In this document: in pieces, positions 37,769 to 50,400 of the stretch
Numbering within the stretch: the stretch's first letter is position 1
Layout: every line of letters starts with the position of its first letter
DNA from: Isoetes taiwanensis
Taxonomy: Eukaryota > Streptophyta > Lycopodiopsida > Isoetales > Isoetaceae
Length of the DNA stretch: 64,000 bases
NCBI GenBank assembly: GCA_021234155.1
Contig: JAJEKV010000099.1
Location: forward strand, 3,195,453-3,259,452
Direction of reading: 5' to 3'
Notes under the pieces: model-generated
The model's database searches: none
What the model saw: the letters and a program-made list of their open reading frames with translations, nothing else
Told to the model about the DNA's origin: nothing
Translations under genes and position numbers: made by a program

Positions 37769-39721
37769 GAAATGATGATGTCCGCAGCATCGTGGGTCTC
37801 CCCACCTTGGAATCTTCCTAGCCTGCAATCAACCTGATACATACGATATACTACTATAATACTTACACATTTATTAAGATTACCTTAAGGTAATATTTTT
37901 AAATCATTATTACGCCATTACATTATCAACTAACTTGTCAATTCGTAACTTCATTAAACAATATACTTATTATGTTAGTTATCACATCGTTTAAATTATC
38001 AAAATTTAACAGTTTTCATATACAATTATCGTTCGAGGTACTCTTCCTTCCTTGCAACACATTCTAACAAAAATTTGTGTTGCAAGTCTTCGCGCCTTAA
38101 AATCCTGCATTAATTTTACCTTTTATCTATAATTACATACTTACTATCTTAATTATTAGAATTACTCTACGGTAATGTTTAAGACATTACTGTACTATTT
38201 CATTATCCCATTAACTTATCACTTCATAACTTAATCCACGCAAAGTAATTATTAACCTTACTTAATACAACATTTAAGTTTATCAAAGTTTATCAATTTC
38301 ATACAAAATTTACACTTCTAAAGGTACTCTTCATCCCTTACAGCATTATAACAAAATTTGTGTTGCAAGCCTTCGTGGTTCGACCTCCTTGCCCTCGGGG
38401 CTCTATTGGCTGCTTGGTCGACACTACCTATTATTAATTATTAATAAAATTTTGGTTATATGGTGACCACCCACCTATCTACATGGATGCATGGCTAATC
38501 TCCCGGCATAGGAAGAGGGTGATTCTTCCATTATGAGTGGAGGCGGCACCTATATGCCTATATGCGCTCATGCCTACACCCTAGTTGCCCGGCGTGGAGG
38601 ATAGGTCCTTCAGGGTATATGGGCGTGAAGGCCGATTCCTCCTATCAAAGCATATATGGGGCTAGAGGTGCTTTTTCCTATCAATGCATTCTGAATGACC
38701 TCCTTTCTCGAGGTCGTCTACTTAGTGGAGCAGTAGACTTTCTAATCTACCTTCCACTCATCCCAGGCGGTCATGCTGCCTTGACATTACACCACGCCCT
38801 AGAGAATGCCGTAGTGGTCCCATCATTGGTAAATCGCATGCAACTCATACGGCATAGGTTGCATCGTGGAATTAATCTTAACTACACATGAAACTAATCT
38901 AAACACTAATCGACATGCACGAGTCAATTTTTTTTTTGGCTCCTTTAATGCATGTGATTAATATAATTACCCTAAGGTAATATTTATGAATTAACATTAT
39001 CATAGTATCGGATACATTACTTCCGATAGTACAATTATATTCTTGTAAGCTTTGCAATATTTAACGACTTTTAGATGTGATTATTTAAACAATAACTACG
39101 ATTTAGACCTATTGTATCATAGACAAGGTTTTAATTATCATACACAAGAATTAGATGTGCTTCTTATTCTCTTCCTTGGGTCCTGCATTACCCTTGGAAG
39201 TATATCCCTAAGATGCACTTAAGTATATCCGAATTCTATTTTCTATTTATATTTATAAGGACCCGAGGTCATATAGCTATCCTTGGAAGGAATTGCATCC
39301 TTGCGAAGGATTAATTAACATGCTACCTCACATTACCGTTGTTATTTAACTTATTTCCCTATGATACATATACGTACAACAATTTCTATCCAGTTATTAG
39401 GATCTACATTTAACTTATCTATAAGACACACTAAAGCTTATAATGCATGCACACACCTTACCTAAGGCTAGAACACATCCATCCATTGAGCCGGCGTCGA
39501 GTAATTTTGGAGATGACTTGGTCGTTGCATTGCTCCCGTAGTTTTGCTCCACTTCATTGGTGTAGATAGCTACTACGTCGGTCTCGCACGTTGAAGGCCT
39601 CCTGAGCTATCTATCTATCTATCTTACGCTCTATTCGCTTCGGCCATTGCCGGAGTGAACTCTATTCTACGGGTCGGTCAATTCGATGCCCCTTCAATGA
39701 CATTGTACACAACGTCATATC
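37769..39721 (-). other. Element B region inside the 3' LTR
   Basis: AT-rich, with a repeated ACAAAATTTGTGTTGCAAG-type sequence at about 38065 and 38350. The part at 38635-38870 is shared with element A (9880-10190). CTATCTATCTATCTATC at about 39610 is a microsatellite. No coding domain was recognised. Confidence 0.5.
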
Positions 39722-40273
39722 CATTAGAGGTAATTTGAGATCTCATTTTGTCCCATTAAGGGATGCTTAAAAAGCCACATCAGCTTTTTAAACTGTCCTA
39801 TAAGAGAAGAGTTCCAGTGTATTTTATTCCAGTATTATGTGGCAGCAGTAATTAATGCAGTTCTAACTAACTTTTGCAGTGTCATTTTTCTACTATAACT
39901 TTTGATCAAAAACTCCGATTCGAACACTATTTGTGGCAATGGATTCGTCTCCTCAAGATCTTTCTAATGACAACCCATTGTTATATCTTTTGGGATGTAA
40001 ATATATAAGAAAAGAGCAAAAAACCATATTTTTTAAGATTAACACATATGGCTTGTATTGAAATACGTCATAACCATATATCACTTGAAAGATCTTTTCA
40101 TTCTGCATCTAATGCAACAAAGCGCGACATTTTCATGAGTAGATCAAAGTTATAGGGAAAAAACAACAGCAATGAAGTTGTTAATGCTGCATTAATTGCA
40201 GTTTGATGTAGAGTACTCATTCTATTGGAGGATTCTTATGGGGACAAAAGGAGATCTCAAATTACCTCTAATG
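39722..40273. mobile_element. MITE-like element, copy 1
   Basis: 552 bp. It begins CATTAGAGGTAATTTGAG and ends with the exact reverse complement. The inverted termini extend about 34 bp to the TTTTGTCCC / GGGGACAAAA segments with few mismatches. The interior is AT-rich and partly self-complementary, without an ORF. No clear target duplication was seen. Confidence 0.8.
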
Positions 40274-40918
40274 TATTCTCTCCCCTTAAGAGGTTATGCG
40301 CTCCTTACTTAGCACATTAATTTACTAGCCTTAGCTGACATATATAACCATCTAAGATGGATGCACATATTATGTTATCATTTATTTCAATATAGTTATG
40401 GGTTACCTATTTAGTTAGAACGATTCTAAACCACATGGTTTTGTCATGACGACAATTCCTTTTGTCTCAAAAGACTATTTGATTACTATAATTCTTATTT
40501 TAGATGTACCTTACATGTACTATTCTTTTATATTCTAGAGATTCCCCCTTTCTTAGTTATTTAAACTCTTGGAATATTCCCTGTCAATTGATGTCATCGT
40601 AACAAGTTGGCCGGACTTGCTAGATTACTTCTTTTCTTTCGGTTGGATTATTCTTTTGGAGTTGCTAGATTTATACATGGTCAACAATTATCCTAGTAGT
40701 GATTCCTTCTTAGCGAGGAGATCAATCTCACCAAGTGGTTTCAATAGTTGGATGTCTGTTAACAATCGTGTATAATTATAGTTACTCCTATGCATTTCCT
40801 TCCCAATCCTTGACGCTTAGCTCAATATTGTGGCAATCCTTTCAGCGAGAATATCTGGAAATGCCTTCTAATCCTAAATATATAATATGGATGTTACCAT
40901 CTATACATTTAACCTACT
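40274..40918. other. Spacer between the two MITE copies
   Basis: About 645 bp of AT-rich DNA with plus-strand frames of under 70 codons and no recognised domain. Confidence 0.5.
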
Positions 40919-41474
40919 CATTAGAGGTAATTTGAGATCTCATTTTGTCCCATTAAGGGATGCTTAAAAAGCCACATCAGCTTTTTAAACTGTCCAATAA
41001 GAGAAGAGCTCCAGTGTATTTTATTCCAGTATTATGTGGCAGCAAGTAATTAATGCAGTTCTAACTAACTTTTGCAGTGTCATTTTTCTACTATAACTTT
41101 TGATCAAAAACTCCGATTCGAACACTATTTGTGGCAATGGATTCATCTCCTCAAGATCTTTCTAATGACAATCCATTGTTATATCTTTTGGGATGTAAAT
41201 ATATAAGAAAAGAACAAAAAACCATATTTTTTAAGGTTAACACATATGGCTTGTATTGAAATACATCATAACCATATATCACTTGAAAGATCTTTTCATT
41301 CTGCATCTAATGCAACAAACGCCGCAGCATTTTCATGAGTAGATCAAAAGTTATAGGGAAAAAACGACAGCAATGAAGTTGTTAATGCTGCATTAATTGC
41401 AGTTTGATGTAGAGTAGTCATTCTATTGGAGGATTCTTATGGGGACAAAAGGAGATCTCAAATTACCTCTAATG
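40919..41474. mobile_element. MITE-like element, copy 2
   Basis: 556 bp, in the same orientation as copy 1 and nearly identical to it. The two differ by a few single-base changes and small insertions, one of them at the GCGCGACATT site of copy 1, which reads GCCGCAGCATT here. It has the same inverted termini. Confidence 0.85.
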
Positions 41475-43857
41475 AGGCCCCATGGCCTTAGATGCTTGAG
41501 CTTGCTAGAAGCTCATCCACTCGTTGCCTGCTTGAAGTAGCAAGGTAACGTTCTTCCGAGTTGCTCGATACTTCAGTCTCCTTGACGGTGGCTCCTCTTT
41601 GATGTAGAGGTTGACTTTGTTCATTAGAAGCCTCTCATTGCTGCTGGCTTGATGGTGTAGTTGATCACTTGAATTCTTCCATGCCGCTTTTCAAAAGCCT
41701 GAAGGTGGCGCCGTTGAAGAAGATCTTTCATCTTGAACTCTTTGTCTTGGCAGCTAAAGGATGACTCTGTATTCGATATTGTTTCTTCGACTCCATTGAC
41801 GTCTCATACGTCGAGTCCTCTTGTCGTTATCGTGTTGCCCGAAGAGTGTTGAGGATGTTGATTGTTTCACCCCTGCAATTGCCTGACATCTCTTCCTTTG
41901 ATCTGTTATGCTATGGGAGGGAAGGAATAACAAGGGAACTACACATGCAAAACATATAGCTTACATAATTACAATTACTACTAGAGCTATTAGGTCCCCC
42001 TTGTGCCTCCCTTCGAGCTCCACACCTACTCCTTGGCGATGTCATCGGTGTTCCTCCCGTGCAATGGTGTTGATGATCTATATCCTCCCTATTTATGCGT
42101 CGGCTCGTGCTCAAGGGGTAACTTGTTGATATACTTGGGCCCTCCGATGTTTGTCGGCTATGGCAATGCGCTTTGCATCACATTCTAACTAAAGGTGTGC
42201 TGGTTGTTGATGCTTCGACACCCGGTGCGCTTCACGATCTGTTCTCGGGCTGTAATTGTTCTCCCCTTCATGATACTTGAAGCTATTTGAAGGCGTCTCT
42301 TGAGGTTGTGCGCGATTCCTTTGGCTATACTCCTCTGGAGTTGTTCTCTTCTGCAGTTGTTCTTTGAATCGTCGATCCTTGGGTTCACCAAGTAGCATGC
42401 AAGTCGCGTGCAAGTCATCGGCTCGGCTAAGCCTAGTTGCTTCTCCATCGAGCTTCCAATCTTACTTGTTTGATTCCCTCGATCACATGGCTTGGACGTT
42501 GTCACGTTCCACAGTGCTATGCCGTCTTCTTGTCTTGAGGTACCTTCCGGTGGCTTTGATTGTGCTTTCGTCGGTTTTTGATCCTCCTTTGCCTCTAGGG
42601 GCTTCGTGGAAGAAGTCGGTTGCTAGCACTTCTCCGGCTTTCGACATTTGTCTCTCTATGCACAATCGGTCTCTCGGCAAGTAAAGCATCATGGCTCTCC
42701 TCCTGGCTATGTTGTGGGGTGATGGATCTTATATCTGCGACTTGACCTTTAAGTTGAAGAAGTACCTGCCTTAGATATACTCTTGTCGTTGAATAGCACG
42801 GCTATATCTTGAACTCTCTTTTTGCGAAGGTGCTTAGGTTGCTATCCTTGTCGTTAAGGTGTCGAATGCTTCTACCTTGGGCATTTGATGTCCCACATGT
42901 CGAAGATATGATCGGCTTCTTCTCTTCTAATTCTTGGTAGGAGTACGATGAAGCCATCACCTAGTTGTTGAAGGCATATCTTCACCGTCGCGATTGCCTT
43001 TCGTAAGTGCATCTCCATCTAATACCGCGTGTCATAGCGCATCACCCTATATTACCACAAGGTGGAACTATGGTCGTCGAGATGTTGCCTTCTTAGTTGG
43101 CTCGTTTGATGTCGGGTCGTTCCTCCCTCTATTGTTGAGGCCACTTTCGTGTCATAAGTTAGTCAAGTGCTGCCCTTTGCTACAAGAGGTAGTGTTTATA
43201 CTGGCGATGTCTGGTGCAGCGTTGATGATCTTCACATGATCGGTGTTGTCTCTTATCGACATTGTCTTTGGGCCGGCGGTCTTCTACTTGAGGGCACTTC
43301 CCGAAGTGTTTGGAGTCGAAGGTTTGCTTGGCCTCTGGTCGTTCTCCCTCGTACTTGCTCTTCCATTTTGATCTTGGGCTATAGTTGTGCCTCCTTGCTT
43401 CCTCCTTTGGTAGTCGAAGTGAAGGAGCTTCCTGATCTAAGCGCTAAATCCGTAAAACATGACTTTAAACTCATGTTTCTCCACTATATCTGTGAGCACC
43501 CGAGATATACAATAGACATATATGCATTTACATTGGGATTTTAATTCATCCACTTTTACAAAACAACTACGAAGATCTACTTAAATGTTTATACTCCTTT
43601 AAGGTTTCCCCTCCTCCTATCGCGTCTGATCCTTCAGTTTTGCTGCATCTTCTTCGTTCTGGTTGACTCCGGAATTCCTTGAGATGCTGCTACTATTGTT
43701 GAGCTTCATGTCTGATCCGATCTCGTCACCCCAAGTTGCGAAGAGTGTTCGTCGATGTGATCCCTTGAAAAAGATGCTCCTCCTTAATGTGTATGGCGTT
43801 AGGTGAGGAATGCGGTGACCAGCTCAAGCGTCCCTACATGCGGTGTGTCGTTGCAAA
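41475..43857. other. Element B internal sequence, unrecognised
   Basis: Moderate GC, many short open frames on both strands (up to 125 codons), and no domain that I can name. On the minus strand 41.5-41.75 kb reads as a charged stretch. It may be remnant coding sequence of B downstream of the C insertion. Confidence 0.4.
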
Positions 43858-44062
43858 GGCTGCCCGATGTGCGGTGCCGTTGATAAGCTTGAGTAGGATC
43901 ATCTGGCTGTTGCGGTCGGGCATTCTTGAATATCTTGAAGCTCACGAGATGTCGTGTGGTCGGTAGGCGGGCATTGGCATTCCTCCGTAGGTTGAATTTC
44001 TAAGTCGACTCTCTGTTGCTTGGGCTTTGCTTCATTAGAGGTGCCTCTCTGTGCACGTACTG
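43858..44062 (-). repeat. Flank repeat X, left copy
   Basis: From GGCTGCCCGATGTG to the edge of the C LTR, this matches 55108-55312 on the other side of C in the same orientation. Shared blocks include CTTGAGTAGGATCATCTGGC and GGCATTGGCATTCCTCCGTA. The minus-strand reading LEIQPTEECQC is common to both copies. Confidence 0.85.
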
Positions 44063-44638
44063 TGTTTAGTCGGGTTGGGGAACTCCTGGAAGATGACCCT
44101 CTGTGAGGACACCGTGGATCTAACAGGGGAGAGTCCAGGGGGACTATGTCACGGGGATTTCTTTGAAAAGAAGAAAAAAAGAAAACAGAACAAATGAGAG
44201 AAAGATGATAAGCTTCCTTGATATCAATGATGAAAATACATGAGCTCTCTTAATAGAGAGAAAACGAAGGAGACAAGACTCAAAACTCATCTAAAAACTT
44301 ATGAGCTAACTCTACTCATATATATAGTACAATGGCCTTGGGCCCAATATAGACACTCTCGTACGATCTCGGTCGAGGCTCACGGAAGGAGGCGATTTCT
44401 GAGGAATGTTGGCGGTGCCTCTTGAAGTGCCTAGAATCACTGGCCCGGGCGGCGGTGGGGCCGTCACTTGTCTATGCTGGCGCCTCTTGTTCTGACCAAA
44501 GGCTTTGATTTGCGTGGCTTTCTTTGCTTAGTCTTCTGCGGAGCCTTGGATGTCGACCCGAGTGGTTGGCCCGAGGATCCTTGAGCTTGACCAGGCGACG
44601 TATGCATGAATAGTCTGTGCGGGAGGCCTGGACTAACA
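44063..44638 (-). repeat. Element C 3' LTR
   Basis: On the plus strand it runs TGTTTAG...CTAACA. It is matched by 54537-55107, for example in TGATAAGCTTCCTTGATATC, ATACATGAGCTCTC and TACAATGGCCTTGGGCCC. The TATATATAG run at about 44319 could be a promoter element. Confidence 0.88.
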
Positions 44639-44650
44639 CTCCCCACCAAA
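44639..44650 (-). promoter_or_regulatory. Polypurine tract of element C
   Basis: The minus strand reads TTTGGTGGGGAG directly before the LTR start TGTTAGTCC. Confidence 0.75.
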
Positions 44651-46050
44651 GCGACACTCGAGTGAAGAAAAGGAGGAAGCGTTTGGAGGGGGAAGCCATC
44701 GGTGCGAAAGTGATCCTCACGGGGAGTGAGGGCGGGCACCATTATGGTGCTGGCTGATGAGATCTTGGCGTGATTGAAGAGCTTGAGGTGTGTTTTGGCC
44801 AAGGGCAGGATCAGCATCAATAAGAAAGCGAGGCGTACCATGTCTTCAAGTCGCGGCGTGGGCATCTGAAGAAATGTACCGACATTCCATGAGGAGGCAG
44901 TCACGAAGGCCAAAAACCTTGTGACTGGCATTTGGATTCTGATGAAAAATGGGGATTTGTACCCGATTTAAGGAGCTTAGCAAAATGCATTTGAGGGCAG
45001 CGCAAAATCACAGCTTGAAGATGGGCCGAAGGATCGAGGTGAGGTGGAGGCATCTTTGCAAAGAAGATGTTGAGACCATGAAGCGCATCCGCGGGCTGTT
45101 GCCAACCACGCTCATTAGCAATGTAGATCAATTGGTGGTGTTGTCAGTGGCACCTTCTTCCCAATGTGAGCTGGCCCGAACAAAGCGTGGATCCCAGGAG
45201 ATCCGTCGAGATCTGAGGTGGTGTCCAGCCTGCATGACCATCCATGACCTTGGTCCAAAAGAAAGGCCAATCGAAGTCGAGGGAACACGGGCGTGGAGAT
45301 GCATGAGGGAAGCATAGGGAGAAGGAACCATGCAGGTGGGCGTGGGTTGCGAAAGCGATCTCCCTGAATTGATCGACAAGATGCGGATCAAGTGCGACAC
45401 CGCGATCCCAAAAGAAGCAGAGGTCGAGAGTTGGCGGGAGGGCTATCCCCGGGGGGACCGTCTTGCTATCCATGAGCTTGTGGCGATTGTAACCAGCAAG
45501 GTCTTTGCATATAAATTTGTGCATAGGGAAGATCTTGGGATGTCCTAGATACTTCCTAATTTGTTGCGGTAGCTTCCGCTTGCCAGGAGAGATAAATGAT
45601 TGGCAAGCTTCGGGCATGTACTCTCGATGAAAAGTTTGGGTCGGCGGGATCCGCAAGATATGGATTGTTATCACCGAAGCACCCATTCTTGCTTGATGGG
45701 GTCACCTGGAAAAGCTGGCGTGGCCCATTTCAAAGTTTTCTGTGTATCACCGGATAGAAATCATGAAAGATGTAAGCCATGGGCTGAACCACTCTGAAAA
45801 GGTGAAAAAGTCGGGATCGGCCACGGTGTATGAGATCAAAGACAACAAGGGCGCAGCACAACCCTTTGTCTTCAATGGAGAGTTACGGCCAAATCGAGAA
45901 AAATCAACCTTTGCTCGATTAGGATATCCACGGGGCCATCGTGCGTGCCACTTTGAAAGGAAGAGGTGGCGTCGAGCAACCACATAATCATGATAGCGGG
46001 GAGGGGCGGGGAAGTCAAGCTGGCATTCTTTGAAGAATGCGGTCACGGTG
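44651..46050 (-). pseudogene. Element C post-pol coding region, distal part
   Basis: Minus-strand frames stay open for 99 codons (45747-46046), 180 codons (45144-45686) and about 85 codons (to about 44680) in succession, which looks like one coding region split by frameshifts. Readings such as DFPAPPRYHDYVVARRHLFL and PPTLDLCFFWDRGVALDPHL are protein-like, but I recognise no domain. It lies between the post-pol N-terminal part and the 3' LTR, where Athila-type elements carry an extra, env-position ORF. No signal peptide or membrane segment is obvious. Confidence 0.45.
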
Positions 46051-46399
46051 CGTCAAGTTTTGCTTGAGCCTCCTCGCCCGAGCCCGAATAGCTTGTTGCG
46101 GCTGTTGTTGAGATCCGCGGATCCGATTGTCCTTTTCGAGTAGCGGCGTGGCCAGTCCCGCGGACCCGTTCACGAGAAGGATTGACACGGGAGGAAGATT
46201 TCCCGGTGTATTGAGGCGAAGCCACGGCAATCCTCAGCGTCATCTAGTATTTTTGTTTACGCACCTCGTAAAGTTGATCTTGAAGAGGTGAGCTGAGAGG
46301 TCCGTGTAGAAATAGCGAGCCGTCCAAGGAGGCGACTTGGCGTCCGGGCTGAAAGATTTTTGAACTTGAGTGCTGAAATTTTCACCCACGATTCAGTAC

Positions 46400-47960
46400 A
46401 AGGCATTGAGTTTAGCAATATGCCCGATCCTTGGTACTTTCGGAGGCGGCTTTGGACTTGTTTTGTGCTCCAATAAAGTCTGATTTTTTGGGACTGGGCT
46501 TCACGCTGATCTGCGAGTTGGCTGACTTGGCGTGTGTACTTTTGAGATCTGCATGAGCACGTAAGAGAGCTTCATGCTTGTCTTGAAGTTTGGCCTCAAA
46601 GTTGCAACTTGGGCAGTTCGCGGCTTGAAGGTCTTGGTGTACCGCATCGAGGAGGCCTCGAAAGTGCCCGTTGAACCCGCTCATAAGGCGTCTTGGGATT
46701 CTTGTAACTTAAGAGCGGCAGCTTGAGCATCCTGGCGATCTTGATACAACAAGCCCGGCGAGGGTGTTGTGGTGGTGGAAGCTGGCTGTTGCACGGTTTG
46801 GGAGGTGCAGGAAAAATGGTGTGAAGTGGATGGTGTAAGCGGAGGAGGAGGCAGTGACATGAGTGTAGTGTGGTCATGACAGGGAAGATGGGCGTGATGT
46901 GCCAACAGTGATTGAGTGGAAGGGGGCCGAGTGGAAGTATGAGAATTTGGTGGTGTGGGAGGGAAGTAATGGCGGATGAGGGGCTTGAAAGTGCCCTCCC
47001 ACGAAACCGAGAGAAATGGAAGTGGTACCCGGCGGTCCATTTCTTGGAGAAAACGATAGAACATCATTTGGGGCCAATCTATGTGGTGTTTGGAGTGTGT
47101 AGCGATGGGACCAGGTTATAGAAAGGCTTATTGATATGGGTGTTCTTGATAGAATACCCAAGGAATTTGGCGCCCAGAGAAATTTAACAAAGGTCTCGTG
47201 AGGCTTGTCGATATTGGTCGACGATGGACATTGGCATGATAAGCGGGTGCACCAAACTCTGTGGCGTCAATATCACGTATAGCGAGACCATGATACACAA
47301 GGAGTGTGCAAGGGAATATGAAATACCTCAGAAATCAAATGTTGAGTCAATGAAATAGTGGTGCCATCGACCACGATTGGTGTAACCTTGCGGCCATTAA
47401 CGATATTGGCGATGAAGCTGCCGCGAGCGGGGTCAGGATTTGGGCCGGAAGTTCCATTTGAGAGAAAGTAAAAGCTGGTGTCGTTCAGCAACGTCTTTTT
47501 TGGGGCCAACAAGGGCTTCCACGGAAAGTAAAGTTAAGAAAGATCTGAGGATGCAAAAGGGCGGATCCTTGGGAGCGGTGGCTTGAAGTGTAGAAAATCT
47601 TGGGGCAGCCATGGGAATGATGCGGAGCGGAGCAGAGGTGCCAAAGGCGGAAGGCGAAAGTCGAAAGCACGGAGGGCAAGGCGAGAGGAGGCGAAAAGGT
47701 TTGTTTTAAGGCGCTGGCTGGAGGCGAAGAGGTATGAAGAGTCGAAAGCTGGAACCGTTGATGGTGCGGTGTCAAAGGATCGAAGAAGGGGATTGAGAGG
47801 CAAAAATTTGGCTAAGTCCCAAAAGCGTAAGGGAGAAGCAATGAAGCGGTGAGGATGAGGCGTGAAAGAAAGATCGGATGTGATGGATGGCAAAGGACAC
47901 CCATTAATGTTCGACGGGCGTGGAAAGAAGGAATGGTATTTAATCTTCGGCAACTTCGAA
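46400..47960 (-). pseudogene. Element C post-pol ORF, N-terminal and middle part
   Basis: Minus-strand frames read through 47953-47534 (Ser/Pro/Phe-rich), 47512-47273 (SFIANIVNGRKVTPIVVDG then TISLTQHLISEVFHIP), 47067-46681 (Pro/Thr-rich, ending in a QDAQAAALKLQESQ helix) and 46684-46412 (KLQDKHEALLRAHADLKS, probably coiled coil). The F-x-A-x-VNGRKV...ISEVFHIP part resembles the conserved core of plant transposon-associated proteins of unknown function. One ORF broken by frameshifts is the simplest reading. Same strand as pol and downstream of it. Confidence 0.5.
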
Positions 47961-48189
47961 GTGGGATATCATTAAAAGGAATGTCGGAAGGTACCATGGC
48001 TAGATATGCGGGGAGAACAGATTCTCATTTTAGAAACAGCCTTGCATTGCAAACCACGTTGGCGATTGGTGTGATTGGTCCACGTCGACAAAGGAGTTCC
48101 TCGGTTGGCTATATAAGACGAACGAGAGAAAGCGAAGGCATCCGATGGCGCTTCGGTATGGCTGCTGGCTTGAGCGAAGATTGCACCAT

Positions 48190-48520
48190 GCCCCTAACTG
48201 TCGGAGTGGATCACTTGTAAGATGAATTATGCGGATCTCGGCGGCTGCCACAACCGTGGCATTCGTGCATGGGCGGCTGGTGTGCGGGATGGCTGAACAT
48301 CCCGACCAAGACCAACGGGATGGAGGTGGTTACGCACCTTATTTGGGATCCGGAGCAGATGCTCTACCATCTCCTCCGCATCACCTCTGCTCCGAACCGG
48401 AGTAGAGGGTTTTTCCTCTTAGGACTTAGTAGATAGGGCTCGAGCCCGTTTTTGTATATAGGGCAGTGCCCATAAGCGGAAATAGCTGGGCTTTTGCCCA
48501 CATTTTTAAAAAAAAAATCT
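48190..48520 (+). mobile_element. Possible 3' tail of a truncated non-LTR element, ending in poly(A)
   Basis: On the plus strand a frame with PEQMLYHLLRITSAP is followed by GTTTTTGTATATAGGGCA, TGCCCATAAGCGG and a run of ten A residues (48510-48519). This order resembles plant LINE or retroposon 3' ends. It sits between the C integrase end and the post-pol ORF. The 5' limit is uncertain. Confidence 0.35.
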
Positions 48521-48599
48521 CCACTATATAATATAATCTACCGCCTTTCTAGTCACTTTTGTGGTGTTTTGCTTCTTGAACTGTTTTACGTGTGTTGAT

Positions 48600-49900
48600 G
48601 TTCACTTTTCGTGCTGAAATGCTTTGAGGCGAAAACCATTAACCAATGTAGGTAATGGAGTGCCATCTAATTCAGCTAGTTGGAAAACGCTTGGTCTAAC
48701 CACTGAACAATTTGATAAGGGCCAAGCCAACGAAACTTGAGTTTTAGGAAAAATTTTTGTACTGGAATCATAAAGAAGAACCAAATCTCATTCTTTGAAT
48801 GTTTTTGTCTTCAAGCGTTTGTCATGTAAAGATTTTTGCAACCTGTTGTCCATGAAGAACACGTAATATAAGCATCCCTTGAAGTTCATCCAACTGTTCT
48901 AATTGATAGACCCGTTCTTTGAGAGCAGGCGGTGGATTATGAGCGTGGCCGGTTGAAAACAGAGTGTTGGAAGGATGTATTCAAATGGCATGAGAGCTTC
49001 GACCATAAACCAATTTAAAAGGAGTGTGACCCGTAGCAATCTTGAAACAAGTATTGTAGGCCCAAAGAACTGTAGGAAGTTTTGTCCGCCAATCAATGCG
49101 GGGAAGCGTCACAAATTTTCTTGAGAATGGTGACCGAGTTTTGTTGGTGCTTCTCGCCAACCCATTGCCTTGAGGATAGTAAGGTGTGCTCTTGTGATGA
49201 TGTATCGAGGGAGATAATCCGTCTCTTTGATAGTATGATTGATGAAATGAACACCACGGTCCTTTGACCAGCCTCAGGGGGCAGCGAATCGCGTGATGAT
49301 CCGTTGATAGAGGACTCTAGCGTGCTTGCAGCGGCGGTGTTGTCCGGAAGTGCACAAGCTTCCGCCCATTTGGTGGCGTGGTCGGTGAGAACCAGAATGT
49401 ATCGCACGAGTGTGCCGCGAGGGGAGGATCTATAGGTCCCACAAAGTCCATTCCCCATTTCTTTGAAGGGAAATGGCGTGGCGGCCGGCGGCCAAGGGAA
49501 GAGCGTCCGCGGGCGTGGGGCGCCCCACCTACCGGCAAAGCGTCACACGCGGCGTGGGGCGTGAGCATCTTTGAAAAGCGTGGGCCAATAATACCCGCGA
49601 GAAGGATTTTTTGCGTGCGTGGTGTCACCATGAAAATGACCACCACCGAGCCCTTGATGAGCTTCTCGAACAATGTCGGAACTTCATGAGGTAGAACACG
49701 CCGTCGAAGGATGGTGTCCTTACCTTTTTGTAGAGATGTCCAAGAACCATGGTGTAGTCCGCGGACCCTCGGAGAAATTGATGGCGACGGGATTGTCGCT
49801 TGGCAGGAGAGAGCGTCTCATCTTCTGGTGGAAGAGCACCTGTGAGGAGGTACTGCTGAAAATCATGGAACCAATGTGGTGTTGCCGTGACTAAAAAGAG
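48600..49900 (-). pseudogene. Integrase of element C, frameshifted
   Basis: Minus-strand readings in order: an H2C2-type region near 49.6-49.7 kb, WGMDFVGPI (about 49460) and YILVLTDHATKWAEACAL then DNTAA (49320-49400) of the catalytic core, TKLPTVLWAYNT, then TGHTPFKLVYG and EALMPFEYI (48980-49080), and VLLYDSSTKIFPKTQ...VNGFRLKAF (48612-48784), the C-terminal segment that in Athila/Tat-type elements reads VLLYNSRLKLFPGK...VNGQRLK. No chromodomain follows. The frame changes several times and the region around 49.5 kb is unusually GC-rich, so it is inactive as written. Confidence 0.82.
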
Positions 49901-50400
49901 CTGAGCATCAGGAAAAGCGTCTGAGACCCCAGTTGCGGGATCATCTGTGTGGATGCGTGAAAGATAATCCGGAACAACATGAGATTTGCCAGCCTTATGA
50001 ACGATTTCAAAAGGAGCAAATTCTTGGAGAAGAAGGACCCAACGAGCAATGCGGCCCGTGGGCGTGGACTTGTTGATCAAATAGAGAAGTGCTTGGTGGT
50101 CCACAAAGAACTTGATTTGACTGCCCAAAAGGTAATGACGGAAGCGTTGGACACAGAAAATGAGACCCAAAGCTTCACGCTCCGTGGCAGAATAGTTGCG
50201 CTCAGCAGAATTGAGTTTTTAATTTTGGCGTAGCGATTTGGTTTATCGATTAATGCGATCATATTCTTGAAAGAACACTCTCAATAGCAAACGCCGAGAC
50301 ATCGACATGAGCGTGAAAGGGCTTGTCCCATTGAGGCGGAACAAGAACCGGTGCACGAGTAAGCAAAAGCGGTGTTGTTGAAGCGGCGTCGCTGGGAATT
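49901..50400 (-). pseudogene. RNase H of element C
   Basis: The minus strand gives DKPFHAHVDVSAFAI and LSQEYDR (about 50270-50330), then a change of frame and FRHYLLGSQIKFFVDHQALL, then YLINK and GRIARWVLLLQEF (49990-50150), and HKAGKSHVVPDYLSRI. These are the standard strands of gypsy RNase H, ending at the DYLSR motif. The domain follows RT directly and would remove template RNA. At least one frameshift near 50.2 kb. Confidence 0.85.

Noticed and set aside
42185-43544. Several 70-125-codon frames in B
   Set aside because: They lie on both strands with no motif. I list the interval as unrecognised instead of as genes.
48510-48519. A-run as a transcription terminator
   Set aside because: No preceding stem, and the context is eukaryotic.
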